Origin: Acanthosoma haemorrhoidale
Taxonomy: Eukaryota > Arthropoda > Insecta > Hemiptera > Acanthosomatidae
Assembly: GCA_930367205.1 (NCBI GenBank)
Contig: OV884012.1
Coordinates: forward strand, 33,328,796-33,392,795
DNA length: 64,000 bases
Direction of reading: 5' to 3'
The notes below the pieces were generated by a model. That model saw only the letters and a program-made list of their open reading frames with translations, did no database searches and was not told where the DNA came from. Positions 43,736 through 54,880 of this stretch are shown here, piece by piece (positions within the stretch are counted from its first letter, which is position 1; each line of letters starts with the position of its first letter). Both the position numbers and the translations under genes were made by a program.

Positions 43736-46384
43736 ATAAAAAACCCTTAACTATCCTTCTTTGGAATGCCAATGGTGTTCGAAATCACACAGACGAACTG
43801 ACAACATTACTAAATGAAAAAAACATTGACGTTGCACTCATTACTGAAACGCGACTGACTGCTAACAGATCCCTCAAAATCCCACAGTACCAGGTTTACA
43901 GAACAGACCACCCTGATGGAACATCACATGCTGGTACTGTTGTCCTTATCCACGATTCCCTTTCCCACCACATCGTCCCATTGATTGCCCATGATTTCCT
44001 ACAAGCCACAGCTGTGTCAATCCGCACATTTTCCTTCCCCCTCACCATAGCGGCAGCGTATTGTCCACCTAACAAGTCTATTTCCAACTCACAATTTACC
44101 TCTTTTCTTAACTCAATTGGACATCACTACCTTGTGGGTGGAGATTTCAACACAAAGCACCAACATTGGGGCTCTAGAACCACCAACTCCCGAGGGCGAG
44201 CTTTGTTATCTGCACTCTTATCCACAAACTCCACCCCTCTCCCTCCTCAGACTCCTACCTATTGGCCTGCAGATCCCTATCGAAATCCTGACATCCTTGA
44301 TTTCTTCATCCACCATGGAATAGGATCGATAAATTCGTCCACTACACGGCTCGATGACCTGTCGTCCGACCATAGCCCTCTACTCCTCACTCTTTCGTTA
44401 CACCCAATCCCCAAACTACCTCCTCCCTCATTCATCAGAGGTCCAGTCGACTGGGACCACTTCCGTGAACTTCTAACTAATTCCATTGACCTCAAAGTTA
44501 CCCTAAAAACACCTCATGATCTAGACCATGCCATACATTCCCTTACTACCTTAATCCAACAATGTGCATGGAATGCTTCAAAGCCTCGACCTTTCCCGTA
44601 TGCCCAGAACAAAACTTCTTTACCTCAAAACCTACTCGACCTTATCCACATCAAACGCCGCTCCAAAGCCTTATGGCAAAGAACCCGACACCCTGCCGAT
44701 CGCCACTGTTACAATCAAAACTGTAAATTGTTAGAGCGAGAGTTGGCAACCTTCCGATCCCAAACATTTAATTCTTACCTATCCCCTTTATCCACTCAGG
44801 ACAACTCTCTCTGGAGAGCTACCCAAAATATCCTAAAATACCATTATGTATCACATCCACTTCGTCGTGGCGATGGGTCCTGGGCTTCGTCAGATGGAGA
44901 GAGATCTGAAGCATTCGCACAGCACCTCTCACATACTTTCACACCTCATCCCAACCAGCATAATCTATCCCACGATACGAAGGTCGAAGATTTCCTTATT
45001 TCTCCGATTCCTCTTTCACTTCCTCCAAAGGCAGTCAATCCCTCCGAGGTCCAATACCACTTAAAAAACCTACCACTCCGTAAATCTCCTGGATACGATC
45101 TTCTCACTGCTCAGATCCTTCGACAACTCCCACCCAAAGCAATAATTTTCCTCACCTATATATTTAATTGTATCCTTAGAACCACCCACTACCCACTTCT
45201 CTGGAAATATTCCATTATCGTCCTCTTTCAGAAACCTGGAAAGTCCCCAAATGATCCCTCATCTTACCGCCCAATCAGTCTACTTCCAATCCTTTCAAAA
45301 GTTTTTTAAAGAATCCTACTCAAACGCCTTTTGCCTATAGTTGAATCCAAAAACCTTCTTCCTAACCATCAATTTGGCTTTCGCTTCAGACACTCCACTG
45401 CTCAACAAGGCCTTCGCGTTGTTGACCATATATCCTCCGCACTTGAAAGCAAACACTACTGCACGGGTGCCTTCTTGGACGTAGCTCAGGCTTTTGACCG
45501 GGTATGGCACCCAGGTTTGCTTTACAAACTAAAAATCTCCTTACCGCAGACCCTTTATCTAATCCTTCAATCATATCTGTCTAACAGGTTCTTTCGGGTC
45601 CGTTGTGGTTCAGAATACTCCGATTATTACCCCATAGAAGCAGGAGTTCCTCAAGGCAGCGTCCTTGGCCCTATCCTGTATACCCTTTTCACTGCTGACA
45701 TTCCGTTAAGTCCTAGCACCTTCCTTGCAACTTTTGCTGACGACACAGCAATTCTTTTGTCACATCCCAATCCGTCAACGGCATCCTACAACCTCCAAAA
45801 TCACCTCACTAAAATAGAGAAGTGGTGCAACATCTGGCGCATCAAGGTCAATGAAGGCAAATGCGTTCACACCACATTTACTCTCCGTCGAGGATCCTGC
45901 CCGTCCGTAACCTTCAATTCAATTCCGCTTCCCATGTCCAATACAGTTAGATATCTAGGTTTTCATCTAGACAAAAGACTGACTTGGAACCCTCACACAA
46001 GACTTAAAAGACAAGAATCGAACAGACGGTTTGGACAGTTATACAGACTACTGAACAGAAACTCTAACCTCACACTAGAAAACAAACTCCACGTATACAA
46101 ACAGTTATTAAAACCAATTTGGACTTACGGAATAGAGTTATGGGGGACAGCCAAACCATCGAACATCAAACGTATCCAAACATTCCAATCCAAAGTCCTC
46201 AGAACCATAGTCAACGCACCCTTTTATATTAAAAACTCTCGACCTTATACCCTCAAGATTTTCCAAATTTCACCAAAACCTTTCCGCACATCCGAATCCT
46301 TTGGTCGACTCCTTATCCAGTAACATTCATCCTTACAATCCTCCTCGACGCCTAAAACGGCGGTGGCCTCGCGACCTATTATAA
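43732..46384 (+). pseudogene. LINE ORF2 with nonsense mutation and 35-bp deletion
   Basis: Colinear with the intact ORF2 at 17626-20313. Codon 526 (Glu in the intact copy) is TAA at 45307-45309, a single G-to-T change after the RT motif SYRPISLLPILSK. The rest of RT including FADD stays open to about 46238. There a 35-bp deletion (between AAAAACTC and TCGACC) shifts the frame and replaces the last approximately 65 residues. Endonuclease motifs are intact, with GGDFNTK instead of GGDFNAK. Confidence 0.93.
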
Positions 46385-46730
46385 ATAGACATTCTATGTC
46401 ATGGGGTCCTGGCACTGGCCATCATCCTTACTCATGTCCTGAGCGTGTGTGGCTCTCTTGCCCTCTCTGTGGCCTGCGCCGGATGGCGCCACGGCCGGAG
46501 AGGGAGCGGGGGGAGCTTCGCTGCTTCCGGCCTTTCCGCCAGCTTGCTGGGGGATTGGCTTCGGGGGCGGGGGGGCTCCTGGGCTGAATCTGTATGCATA
46601 TAGGTATGAATGGACTGTATATAGGTATGAATGGAATTGTATATAAGGTATGAATGATCTCTCAGCACAATTATTAATGCTGGAAAAGGCAAATTGTAAT
46701 TTTTTCAATAAAGATTTCAATCAGAACATA

Positions 46731-46742
46731 CATTTTCATATT
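46731..46742. repeat. Target site duplication of the young truncated LINE (3' side)
   Basis: Exact 12-bp match to 43414-43425; places the LINE 3' end at 46730. Confidence 0.88.
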
Positions 46743-49151
46743 GTTAGCTTTGTGTGATATTCTGTTAAGTAAAATGGTTTTGGCTAAAAAACCTTTTTAA
46801 CCCAAATAAATACCCAACTGGTAAACTGAAGTTATATGCACTGCTTATAATACTCGTGTACTGATTGCTGTAAAAAAAAAATGAATTTATAATGAAGTTA
46901 TTTAAATTATAAAAAATAAAATAAAACATGTACCATCCTAAATCAACACTTTTTAACAAGCGTGTTTTTACTCATCATTGCATTTTATCGGTGTTACATT
47001 TGATTTTAAGTGTTATCAAGCTTTTTTATGAATTCATCCTGTTAGAGTTTCTCATGTTCCACATGATATTGGCATATAATAAAAAATTCTTCTAAAAAGA
47101 AGTTAAGTATGTTTGTAAAAAACAAAACAACAGCTGAAAATGAACAAATTAATTTTCTATAAAATGTTATTTATATTGTAAATGGCTTTTAAAGCTATAT
47201 TTATTTTAGTGATGTGTAGAGTTGGTTACAGTAAACCAGAAACATCAGCACAACAGGGTTGAGTTATTTTAGTGATAATATCAGTATTATATCGAAAGTA
47301 CTGTCCAGCGATTTAAATTTCCAACCTACCACTTTAGAGGTATAATCGAAAAATATATTGTTTCTGCTTTCCTGCACACATCGTACTAGAACTACTTCAT
47401 AAATGTAGAAAAACATAGTGATTTAATTTATTCTAGTGTTACCCCTATTCCAGTTTTTCGAATACTCATGAGACATACTACAAAGTATAATCCATTAATG
47501 TTTTTCGTTCTGGTGAAATAGTATTTATTATTGAGTATAGTGAACGAATACAACAGAAGTAGTAATGTTTTCAGAGAACTGCACTCGTGCAGTATTTTCA
47601 GAACTAAGTCAACATTAATGTTTTTTTCTTTATGTTTTAGAAGAATTTGCAATAGTCAAAAACCAATCCGACTTCCAATGAATATAATTCATTTAACTGT
47701 CAGTACAAAGGGACGGGTGAAGAAAAAAAAATGTTTGTGAAGCGACGGAAATGTTAAGGGCTAAAGGAAAGGATTTAAGGATGGCAGGAATTAGATTTCG
47801 TCTGATCTGAAACTCATCTTAAATTATATCCCTTCATCCTTCCTTTAGGACTACGCAGAAAAACTCACCCTATCTGTCTTCACTCAGGGTTTTACTTTTC
47901 AGCCCGACAACCTGATTACCTGATTAAAGAGTACCTTTTTTTTTCCTCTCCTCTTGGCCACTTCAGACAGACGTCCTTCCATTTTACCTGGGCAATGATC
48001 GACCCGGGTTGGGGCCTTAAGGAAAGATTTTTAATTATGAATGAAATGATCTGGTTAAAGAGCTTCTAAAAAGTTGAATAGATCACAGGATCAGAGGCCT
48101 AGCCCGTTATTTTTTTGTTCATTCAGCAAAGGATGGTTTTTGGCCTCAACACTTAGGTTGTATTTATATATTGTTCATATAATATGTACGAAATATGATG
48201 AGATATCCTCTCTTGGATTACTTATGTTTCTTAAGTACAGTAAAATATTCTCATTAATTTTTTTTACCGAAAATACATATTGTTAAACAATCGTGACCAA
48301 GTAATTATCGCTATATTGGAAAAAAAGTCCTATGAATTGATTTTTCGTGGCTGTTTTCAACGTCTAAATGAAAACATATAAATCTATGACATTTTTCCCT
48401 TAAAAAAAAGTAATTAAAGTTTTAATATTGAACAATTGAAATATCATATTTATCACAATCCCAGTTGTTGTTTTTTAATCGGAATATTTTATCTGTTAAC
48501 AATTTTTTTCCTAACTAACTTTTCGTAAACGATATGGTTTAATAAATAATTTTTTTTTTCAAAATATGAATTCGATGTTCATGACCATTTAGGAGAATCA
48601 TTGATTATTAGACCAATTTTAATTTCTTTTTACAAGCTTTTCTTTAATCAGCAACAGCTTTCAACGGGCCTCGTCAATCACTAATCACTGTGTAGCACCT
48701 GAGGATGATGGACGTGGGCTGTTCAAAGCACATGCAAATTAAAGAAATATTTATGAAGCGAGATATTGGTATTATTTAAAAACATAAAGACAACTATAAA
48801 AAAATAAGAAAACGAAAAGATAAACTTTTCTGCCTACTCAGATAAGATGAACGAATCCATTAAAGTAATAATTCTTACCTTGTTGCATGCTTGTTGGCCG
48901 CGTACAAATTGCTTGTAAAATGACAGAAGAACTAGAAAAACAGTACACAAAAAATTAATAAAAATATAACTGACGGTTCACCACTATTCAACAGAACATG
49001 GACATAAAGATAAACACGGGAAATCAGGTACCTAATTAGAAAATAGTAGATTCGATGGCTCTACAATTACCATTTTCACAATACTTATATTGTCAGAATA
49101 CCGTGCCTGCCACGAAGCATTCAAATCTATGAATGCCACAAGCTGTCTAAT
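46743..49151. other. AT-rich stretch with one GC patch, no gene
   Basis: No gene is supported. A moderately GC-enriched patch lies at about 47760-48050, and a CACCTGAGGATGATGG-containing scrap at 48699-48715 resembles sequence often seen near retroelement ends but cannot be assigned. Confidence 0.5.
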
Positions 49152-49165
49152 TTTACAATATCTAA
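49152..49165. repeat. Target site duplication of the divergent LINE (3' side)
   Basis: TTTACAATATCTAA, identical to 52021-52034. Confidence 0.9.
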
Positions 49166-52020
49166 TTTTTAATTGTTCAGAACTTTATTGTGAAATAATT
49201 ACAATCTGCCTTTTATAAGGCAATAATAATACAGATAAATGATCTCATTCATACCATATTTACAGTCATCATTCACTCGCTCATTCATACAATAGGACAT
49301 GATTGGAGAAACTGGCCATTGCCAGGACTCCCACTGTCACGCGATTATAGCAGGTCACGAGGCCACTGCCGTTTCAGTCTCCGAGGAGGATTATAGGGAT
49401 GAGTGGCGCAGTGCAAAGACTGTGCTACAGGATTAGGGTGGTTGGAAAGGCTACTGTGGAATTTCATAAACTTGGAAGGGATGAGTTCTAGAATGTAGGG
49501 TATATTAAGGTCGTTATGGAGGGTTTTGTTGCTGACATAATAAGGGGCATTTACTATTGTTCTCAGGACTTTGGATTGAAAGGATTGGATACGCTTGATG
49601 TTCGACTTTTTTGCTGTCCCCCATAGCTCTATTCCGTATGTCCAGATTGGTTTAAGTATAACTTTGTAGATTAGTAGTTTATTTTCTATTGAGAGATGGG
49701 ATGTCCTTTAAAGTAGTCTGTACAGTTGTCCAAAGCGTCTGTTTAGTTCTTGTCTTTTTAGTCTCGTATGTGGGTTCCAGGTCAGTCGTTTGTCGAGATG
49801 GAAGCCTAAGTACCGTACTGTCTCGGTTACTGGGAGAGGAATAGAATTAAAATAAACTAATGGACAAGTCTTGCGACAAAGGGTGAAGGTAATGTGGGAG
49901 CATTTTGCTTCATTAACTTTGATCCGCCATTGATTGCACCAATACTCGATCTCGTCAAGGTGTTTTTGAAGGTTATGGGATGCTATGTCGGGGTCTGGGT
50001 GGGATGACAAGACTGCAGTGTCATCTGCAAATGTAGCCAAGAAGGTGTTGGAAGTAGAAGGGACATCAGCGGTGTAAAGGTTATAGAGGATGGGGCCTAA
50101 GACACTACCCTGTGGAACTCCTGCATTTATGGGATAGTAGTTAGAGTATTCTAAGCCACAGCGGACTTGGAAGAAGCGGTTTGAAAGGTAGGACTGTAGG
50201 ATTAGGAAAAGGGTCTGTGGTAAATGTCTTTTGAGCTTGTAGAGCAAACCTGCGTGCCAAACCCTGTCAAAAGCTTGAGCTATATCGAGAAAGGCAGCAG
50301 TGCAATACTTTTTGGTTTCAAGGGCTGAGGAGATGTGATCAACAACGCGAAGCCCTTGTTGAGCAGTGGAATGTCGTTGGCGGAAACCAAACTGGTGTGT
50401 GGGAAAAAGGTTTTTGGATTCAACAATGGGAAGTAGACGTTTTAGTAGGAGTTTCTCAAATATTTTTGAGAGGATAGGGAGTAGGCTAATTGGACGGTAA
50501 GATGAGGCGTCATTGGGTGGTTTACCGGGTTTGGCGAATAGGACAATAATGGAATGTTTCCAGAGGAGAGGAAAGTGTGTCGTTCGGATAATGCAATTAT
50601 ATATGTAGGTTAGGAAGGTTATGGCTTTAGGAGGAAGTTGTTTGAGAATTTGAGGAGTTAGGAGATCATATCCAGGGGATTTTCTGTAAGGTAAGTTTTT
50701 CAGAAGGTATTTGACCTCAGAGGGATTAACGGCTTTTGGTGGAAGAGAGAGAGGAATAGGTGAAGTGAGGAAATCTTCCACAGTTTTGCTGTGAGTATGG
50801 CTTTGATGAGAAAGGTGAGGTGTGAAAGTATGGGTAAGATGCAGAGCAAATTCCTCCGACCTATCTCCATCCGAGGCCGCCCAGGACCCATCATCACGAC
50901 GGAGTGGATGTGAAACAGGTTGATACTTTAGGATTTTTTTGGTTACATTCCACAAGGAGTTATCCCTGGTAGACAGAGAGGAGAGGTAGGAATTGAAAGA
51001 ATCAGAACGGAAGGATGCCAATCGCCGCTTTACCAATCGGCAGTACTGATTGTACGAGCGGCGATCAGCAGGATGCCGGGATCTTTGCCACACTGTTCTA
51101 GAGCGGCGTTTGGATTTGATTAGATCTTTGAGATGTTGAGGTAAACGATTATGATTGTGGATCCTTGGGTGACGGTGGGGTGACGATGCCTTCCAAGCCG
51201 ACCTCTGGACCAGAGTAGTGAAAGAATGCACTGCATCGTCTAGGTCTTGGGATGTTTTCAGGGATAATTTGAGGTTTACGGACTCTGTAAGAAGCTGACG
51301 GAAGTGGTCCCAGTCAACTGGGCCCCTAATAAATGAAGGAGGAGGCAGTTTGTGAATTGGTCTTAGAGAAATGGTTAATAATAAAGGACTATGATCAGAG
51401 GAGAGGTCATCGAGGCGCTTGAGTGAATAGTTTAGTGTTCCTAAACTATTGTAGAAGAAGAAGTCAAGGAGATCTGGATTTCGGTTGGGATCTGATGGCC
51501 AATAGGTGGCTGTGTCAGGAGAGATAGTGGAGCAATGTCTCCGTGTGAGTGCAGACAGCAAAGCACGTCCCCGTGTATTTGTGGATCTTGAGCCCCAGTG
51601 TTGGTGCTTTGCGTTAAAGTCCCCACCCACAAGGAAACGATGCCCGATGGAGTCTAGAAAGGAGATGAATTGGGAATCGGGAATGGATTTATTGGGAGGG
51701 CAGTACACTGATGCTAGAGTAAGGGGAAAAGTGAGGGTGGTGATTGACACTGCAGTGGATTGAAGGAAATCATGTGCTACCAAAGGAACTATGTGATGGG
51801 ATATGGAGTTATGGACAATGACAGCGGTACCTGCATGAGCTCTTCCATCTGGGTGATCAGTTCGATAAGTCTGGTACTGTCGAACGGTAAATGGTCGTTT
51901 ACTTGTAAGTCTTGTTTCAGTAATAAGAGCTACATCGATATTTTTGTCATGGAGTAGTGCTGTCAGTTCGTTAGTGTGGGTGCGAACACCATTCGCATTC
52001 CAAAGGAGAATGGATAAGGA
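49166..52020 (-). mobile_element. Divergent jockey-clade LINE, 5'-truncated
   Basis: A 2855-bp insertion bounded by a perfect 14-bp target duplication. The 5' truncation point falls within the first codons of ORF2 (first retained codons read SLSILLWNANG), so ORF1 is missing. The 3' UTR carries GTATGAATGAGCGAGTGAATGA and TATGGTATGAATGA, shared with older fragments in this window, and ends AATAAAG followed by TTCTGAACAATTAAAAA. It is a separate subfamily from the LINE at 17288-22033. Confidence 0.93.
49345..52020 (-). pseudogene. ORF2 of the divergent LINE with one internal stop
   Basis: The frame runs through the whole element without frameshift: endonuclease start LLWNANGVRTHTNEL, ETRL, GGDFNAKHQHWG, SSDHSPLL; RT motifs SYRPISLLP, AFLDIAQAFDRVW, GVPQGSVLGP and FADDTAVL. 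One TAA at 49708-49710 interrupts it after FGQLYRLL, and the C-terminal part (YGIELWGTA, PPRRLKRQWPRDLL) continues in frame to the normal stop at 49345-49347. No ATG precedes the endonuclease because of the truncation. With a single stop and otherwise good motifs it is a fairly young dead copy. Confidence 0.92.
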
Positions 52021-52034
52021 TTTACAATATCTAA
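52021..52034. repeat. Target site duplication of the divergent LINE (5' side)
   Basis: Exact 14-bp match to 49152-49165. Confidence 0.9.
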
Positions 52035-52299
52035 AGTGGTAATTTATTTTATGATTTATGCGAGGAAATTTTCGTCGGATGAAGTCTATCTTTAAAACAT
52101 CAACATATTTACTGAGTAACTGATCCTTTTCTAGTTCTTATTTGAGTCAGATTTTCTTTGAACCCTCTATTTATTTTTAATAATTAACCTAATCTATTAG
52201 ACAAGAAGCCACCTTTCAATCTACAAAATAAACAGTTTTCGTTAGTCGAATCGAAGATTATACTAGATCTGCATTAATATAAGATACGGTACAAGTAAG

Positions 52300-52520
52300 G
52301 AGTAAACATAAGCAAGTGAACCCTCCGCGAACGGACAGGAACAAACAAAGCATATTGTCCGGATTTGCCTGGAGAAGCGGTCAGGCGTCCCACAAGCACG
52401 TCCTGCTGTATGCATTGCCATTCTTTATATAATACGTGTATTTGCAGTATCTTGGGGGTTCGGCCGACTCGGTTTTGTCATCGGTCTGGCGAACTGGTAT
52501 TGCTATTTTACAAGCACTCG
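52300..52520. other. GC-enriched island, candidate conserved element
   Basis: The block contains CCCTCCGCGAACGGAC, GGAGAAGCGGTCAGGCGTCCC and GGTTCGGCCGACTCGG. It has no open frame of note. Candidate regulatory element by composition. Confidence 0.3.
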
Positions 52521-54129
52521 TATTCTTTCAAATAGCTTTTCTCATTCAATTTATACACTTTGGGATTAATAAGATTCTAAATTATCATTAACATAGGTAG
52601 TCTTGTCAATTGGTACTCGCATGATTGTAATCAGGCACATGTGGGGGGGGGATGAGCGTCTTCAGTCTATCAATGCAGGATGAAATAAATATCAGTAAAG
52701 TTACATTTTAGAATCCATACTTTTTCCTACCCTTTAAAATGAATCCCAATAATCCTAATTACCAGGATTTGTCAAAAGATTGGAACTACTATAAAATTAA
52801 TCACTTCCACCGGAGCACATCAAGTTATTTGACTCGTTGTAGCACCTGCCCAGTATTTAACACTGATCCCATCACCCTTCCCACATCGATGGCAAAAGAC
52901 TGTCGAGAAAATTAGGTTAAGATTTTTTTGTTAGATGTAAGTTAGTTTTAAGTCTATGATTTATAAGGTGAGACCCATCACTTTAAAACATGTTTAGGCA
53001 ATGAATGTTTAATTCACATCATTATACTTTTGTTACAAGCAAAAATCGCAATATTTATATTATCACTACATAATTATATTTATAAAATAAATAAAAATTA
53101 TATAAAATGTAGCCAGCCAAGCTACAGGACATATAATGACCTACAGTAAGTAGATTCATCAATGTATAATCTATACTGATTTCCATAATTTATAATAATG
53201 TAATAAGAAGAAAAAAACTCATCACAAATTAATTAATAATTAATCCCCCTCTGATCTAACAATTCACGGTTCCCCCTTATTATATTTTCATTAACTTCAT
53301 TCATTTCCTATTTCGATACATCCCAGCGAACCACTAACCACTAACCACTAACCACTAACCACTAACCACTAACGCCCTTTTCCCCCTTGTAATAGTTCCT
53401 GTATTTCTTAGTTCCAATCTTCAGCGAATATGATTTTTCTCTAATTATTTATATTTTTTCTCTATATTTTATATTTTACTGTTAGGTTTTGTAGTCATCG
53501 CATATGCACCATTTGTTATTTATAAACTTATCACATCCAGTGTTTTGTCAGATAGAAATACCTATTTGTTACCAATAGGGGACAGTGTCCTAGATAAAGT
53601 GTTTTTTTTATTTCAAGAAAAGTTAAAAATTTTACAATTAAATTATCTCTGAAAACATTTAATGTCTGTTAAAAAATAATTGAAAACCAAAATAATTCCT
53701 ATAGTATAATAAGCAAATATTTGAATTTTTCTAAGTGTGGTACTTTTTTGGGGGGGGCTATGTATATACCTTGTGTATACTAGTCGTGATTTTTAAAGTT
53801 GGCAATTATTTTATTGGTATTTCAAAACTTCTCAAGTCAATTATTCTTTTTAAAAGGATAAATTAGTATTTGTTGGCTAAGGTACGTATTCCACACACCA
53901 TAATGTAAATATTTTTGTTTACTCCCGTTTCCTGACATGAAAAAAGGGTGTAATCCTTTTCAAGGAAACAACACAAAAAAAACCTAGTCTTTGGCTTTGC
54001 AATTTATATAGGACTCATTTTACATTACCTCAAATATTGACCTTACCTTTTCTGCAAAGGAAGATAACTTACCTTCTTCCTTTAGAATATTCCTGTAGAA
54101 CTTTCAATTTTTCAATCATCAAGTGTATG
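52521..54129. other. AT-rich stretch with heptamer array, no gene
   Basis: No gene is supported. It holds the CCACTAA array at 53331-53372 and short G runs (52643-52651, 53750-53757). Confidence 0.6.
53331..53372. repeat. Six perfect copies of the heptamer CCACTAA
   Basis: Period 7, no interruptions; read on the minus strand the unit is TTAGTGG. It is a short telomere-like but not canonical insect (TTAGG) array. Confidence 0.95.
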
Positions 54130-54640
54130 AATACCGTTAGAGTAAAAACATTGAGCGAGACAGCTGCTCGTTCCCGGTGGATTATTGGATCCCTTGAGCT
54201 AGGAAAAGGAAATGCGATAGGCTGGAAACGGCGAGAATGCTCCCCTTCTGTTACGTGTACGGTGGGGAAGTAGTAAAAGGGAAAAAAAAAACCGTAGTAA
54301 AACATATGTAAAGCTGGCTTTGAAGGTGTGGCCGATGCCAGCTAGCGGGGATCAAAGGAGACGCGGCTTTCCCGGCAAATAAGGGCCTACGGAAAATCGA
54401 TCTCACTCAGAAAATTCCAAGACGAAATTACACCTCGCTCTGTGTCACCCTGCTTCTGTTTTTGACAGTTAAACTCTGAAGTCGGTGGGTGTGCACCAAA
54501 GCCCCTTCCGCGCCAACGAGAAAAAACATTACCGAAGAAATTCGCCCTCTTTTCATTACCAGTTCTCTAAAAAAACAATATCCGAATCGTTGTAGTTCAA
54601 GCCTGCATTGTGGAATCAAGCCTGGAACATAAACAAAACA
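54130..54640. other. GC-enriched island, candidate conserved element
   Basis: A long GC-richer block with overlapping open frames on both strands (78 and 81 codons) that match nothing. It includes CCCGGTGGATTATTGGATCCC (about 54174-54191), combining a homeodomain-type GGATTA core with a CCAAT-type word. Regulatory use is more likely than coding. Confidence 0.35.
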
Positions 54641-54764
54641 ATCAATGCGTATGTTGTATTTGGTAAAGGTCATTCAATTACTTTTACTTGGCTCATCGTA
54701 TCTTGGTTTCTACTCACTTAGTTATAAAAAAAATCATGACATATTATATATTGTCTATTTTTAT

Positions 54765-54880
54765 AGTTATAAAACTACAATCTGCCTCTTGGGGGAATAA
54801 GTATTTGTGATAAATGTTTTCATCCCTACCATATTTACAATTCTTCATTCGCTCGTTCATTCATAAAGTAAATAAATAAA
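54765..54880 (-). mobile_element. 3' UTR scrap of a jockey-like LINE
   Basis: Reverse-complemented it reads GAATGAACGAGCGAATGAA, TATGGTAGGGATGA, ATTTATCACAAATACTTATT and AGAGGCAGATTGTAG. This is the same 3' UTR motif order as 16731-16850 and the end of the element at 49166-52020. Only about 110 bp remain. Confidence 0.72.

Larger units (their letters stand above)
43426..46730 (+). mobile_element. 5'-truncated young copy of the jockey-clade LINE
   Basis: Nearly identical in sequence to 17288-22033, starting within the last quarter of ORF1 and running to the 3' end AATAAAG followed by ATTTCAATCAGAACATA. A perfect 12-bp target duplication frames it. It landed in the degenerate LINE relic at 41690-43413, giving a nested structure. 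ORF2 has one nonsense change and one 35-bp deletion, so this copy is dead. Confidence 0.94.

Noticed and set aside
46394..46720. 108-codon antisense frame in the LINE 3' UTR (mirror at 17300-17578)
   Set aside because: Produced by the GC-rich 3' UTR and present in both copies; includes low-complexity tandem units and no domain.
48690..48750. Hammerhead-like CTGAGGA core
   Set aside because: CTGANGA is present but no GAAA with supporting stems follows, so no ribozyme can be supported.
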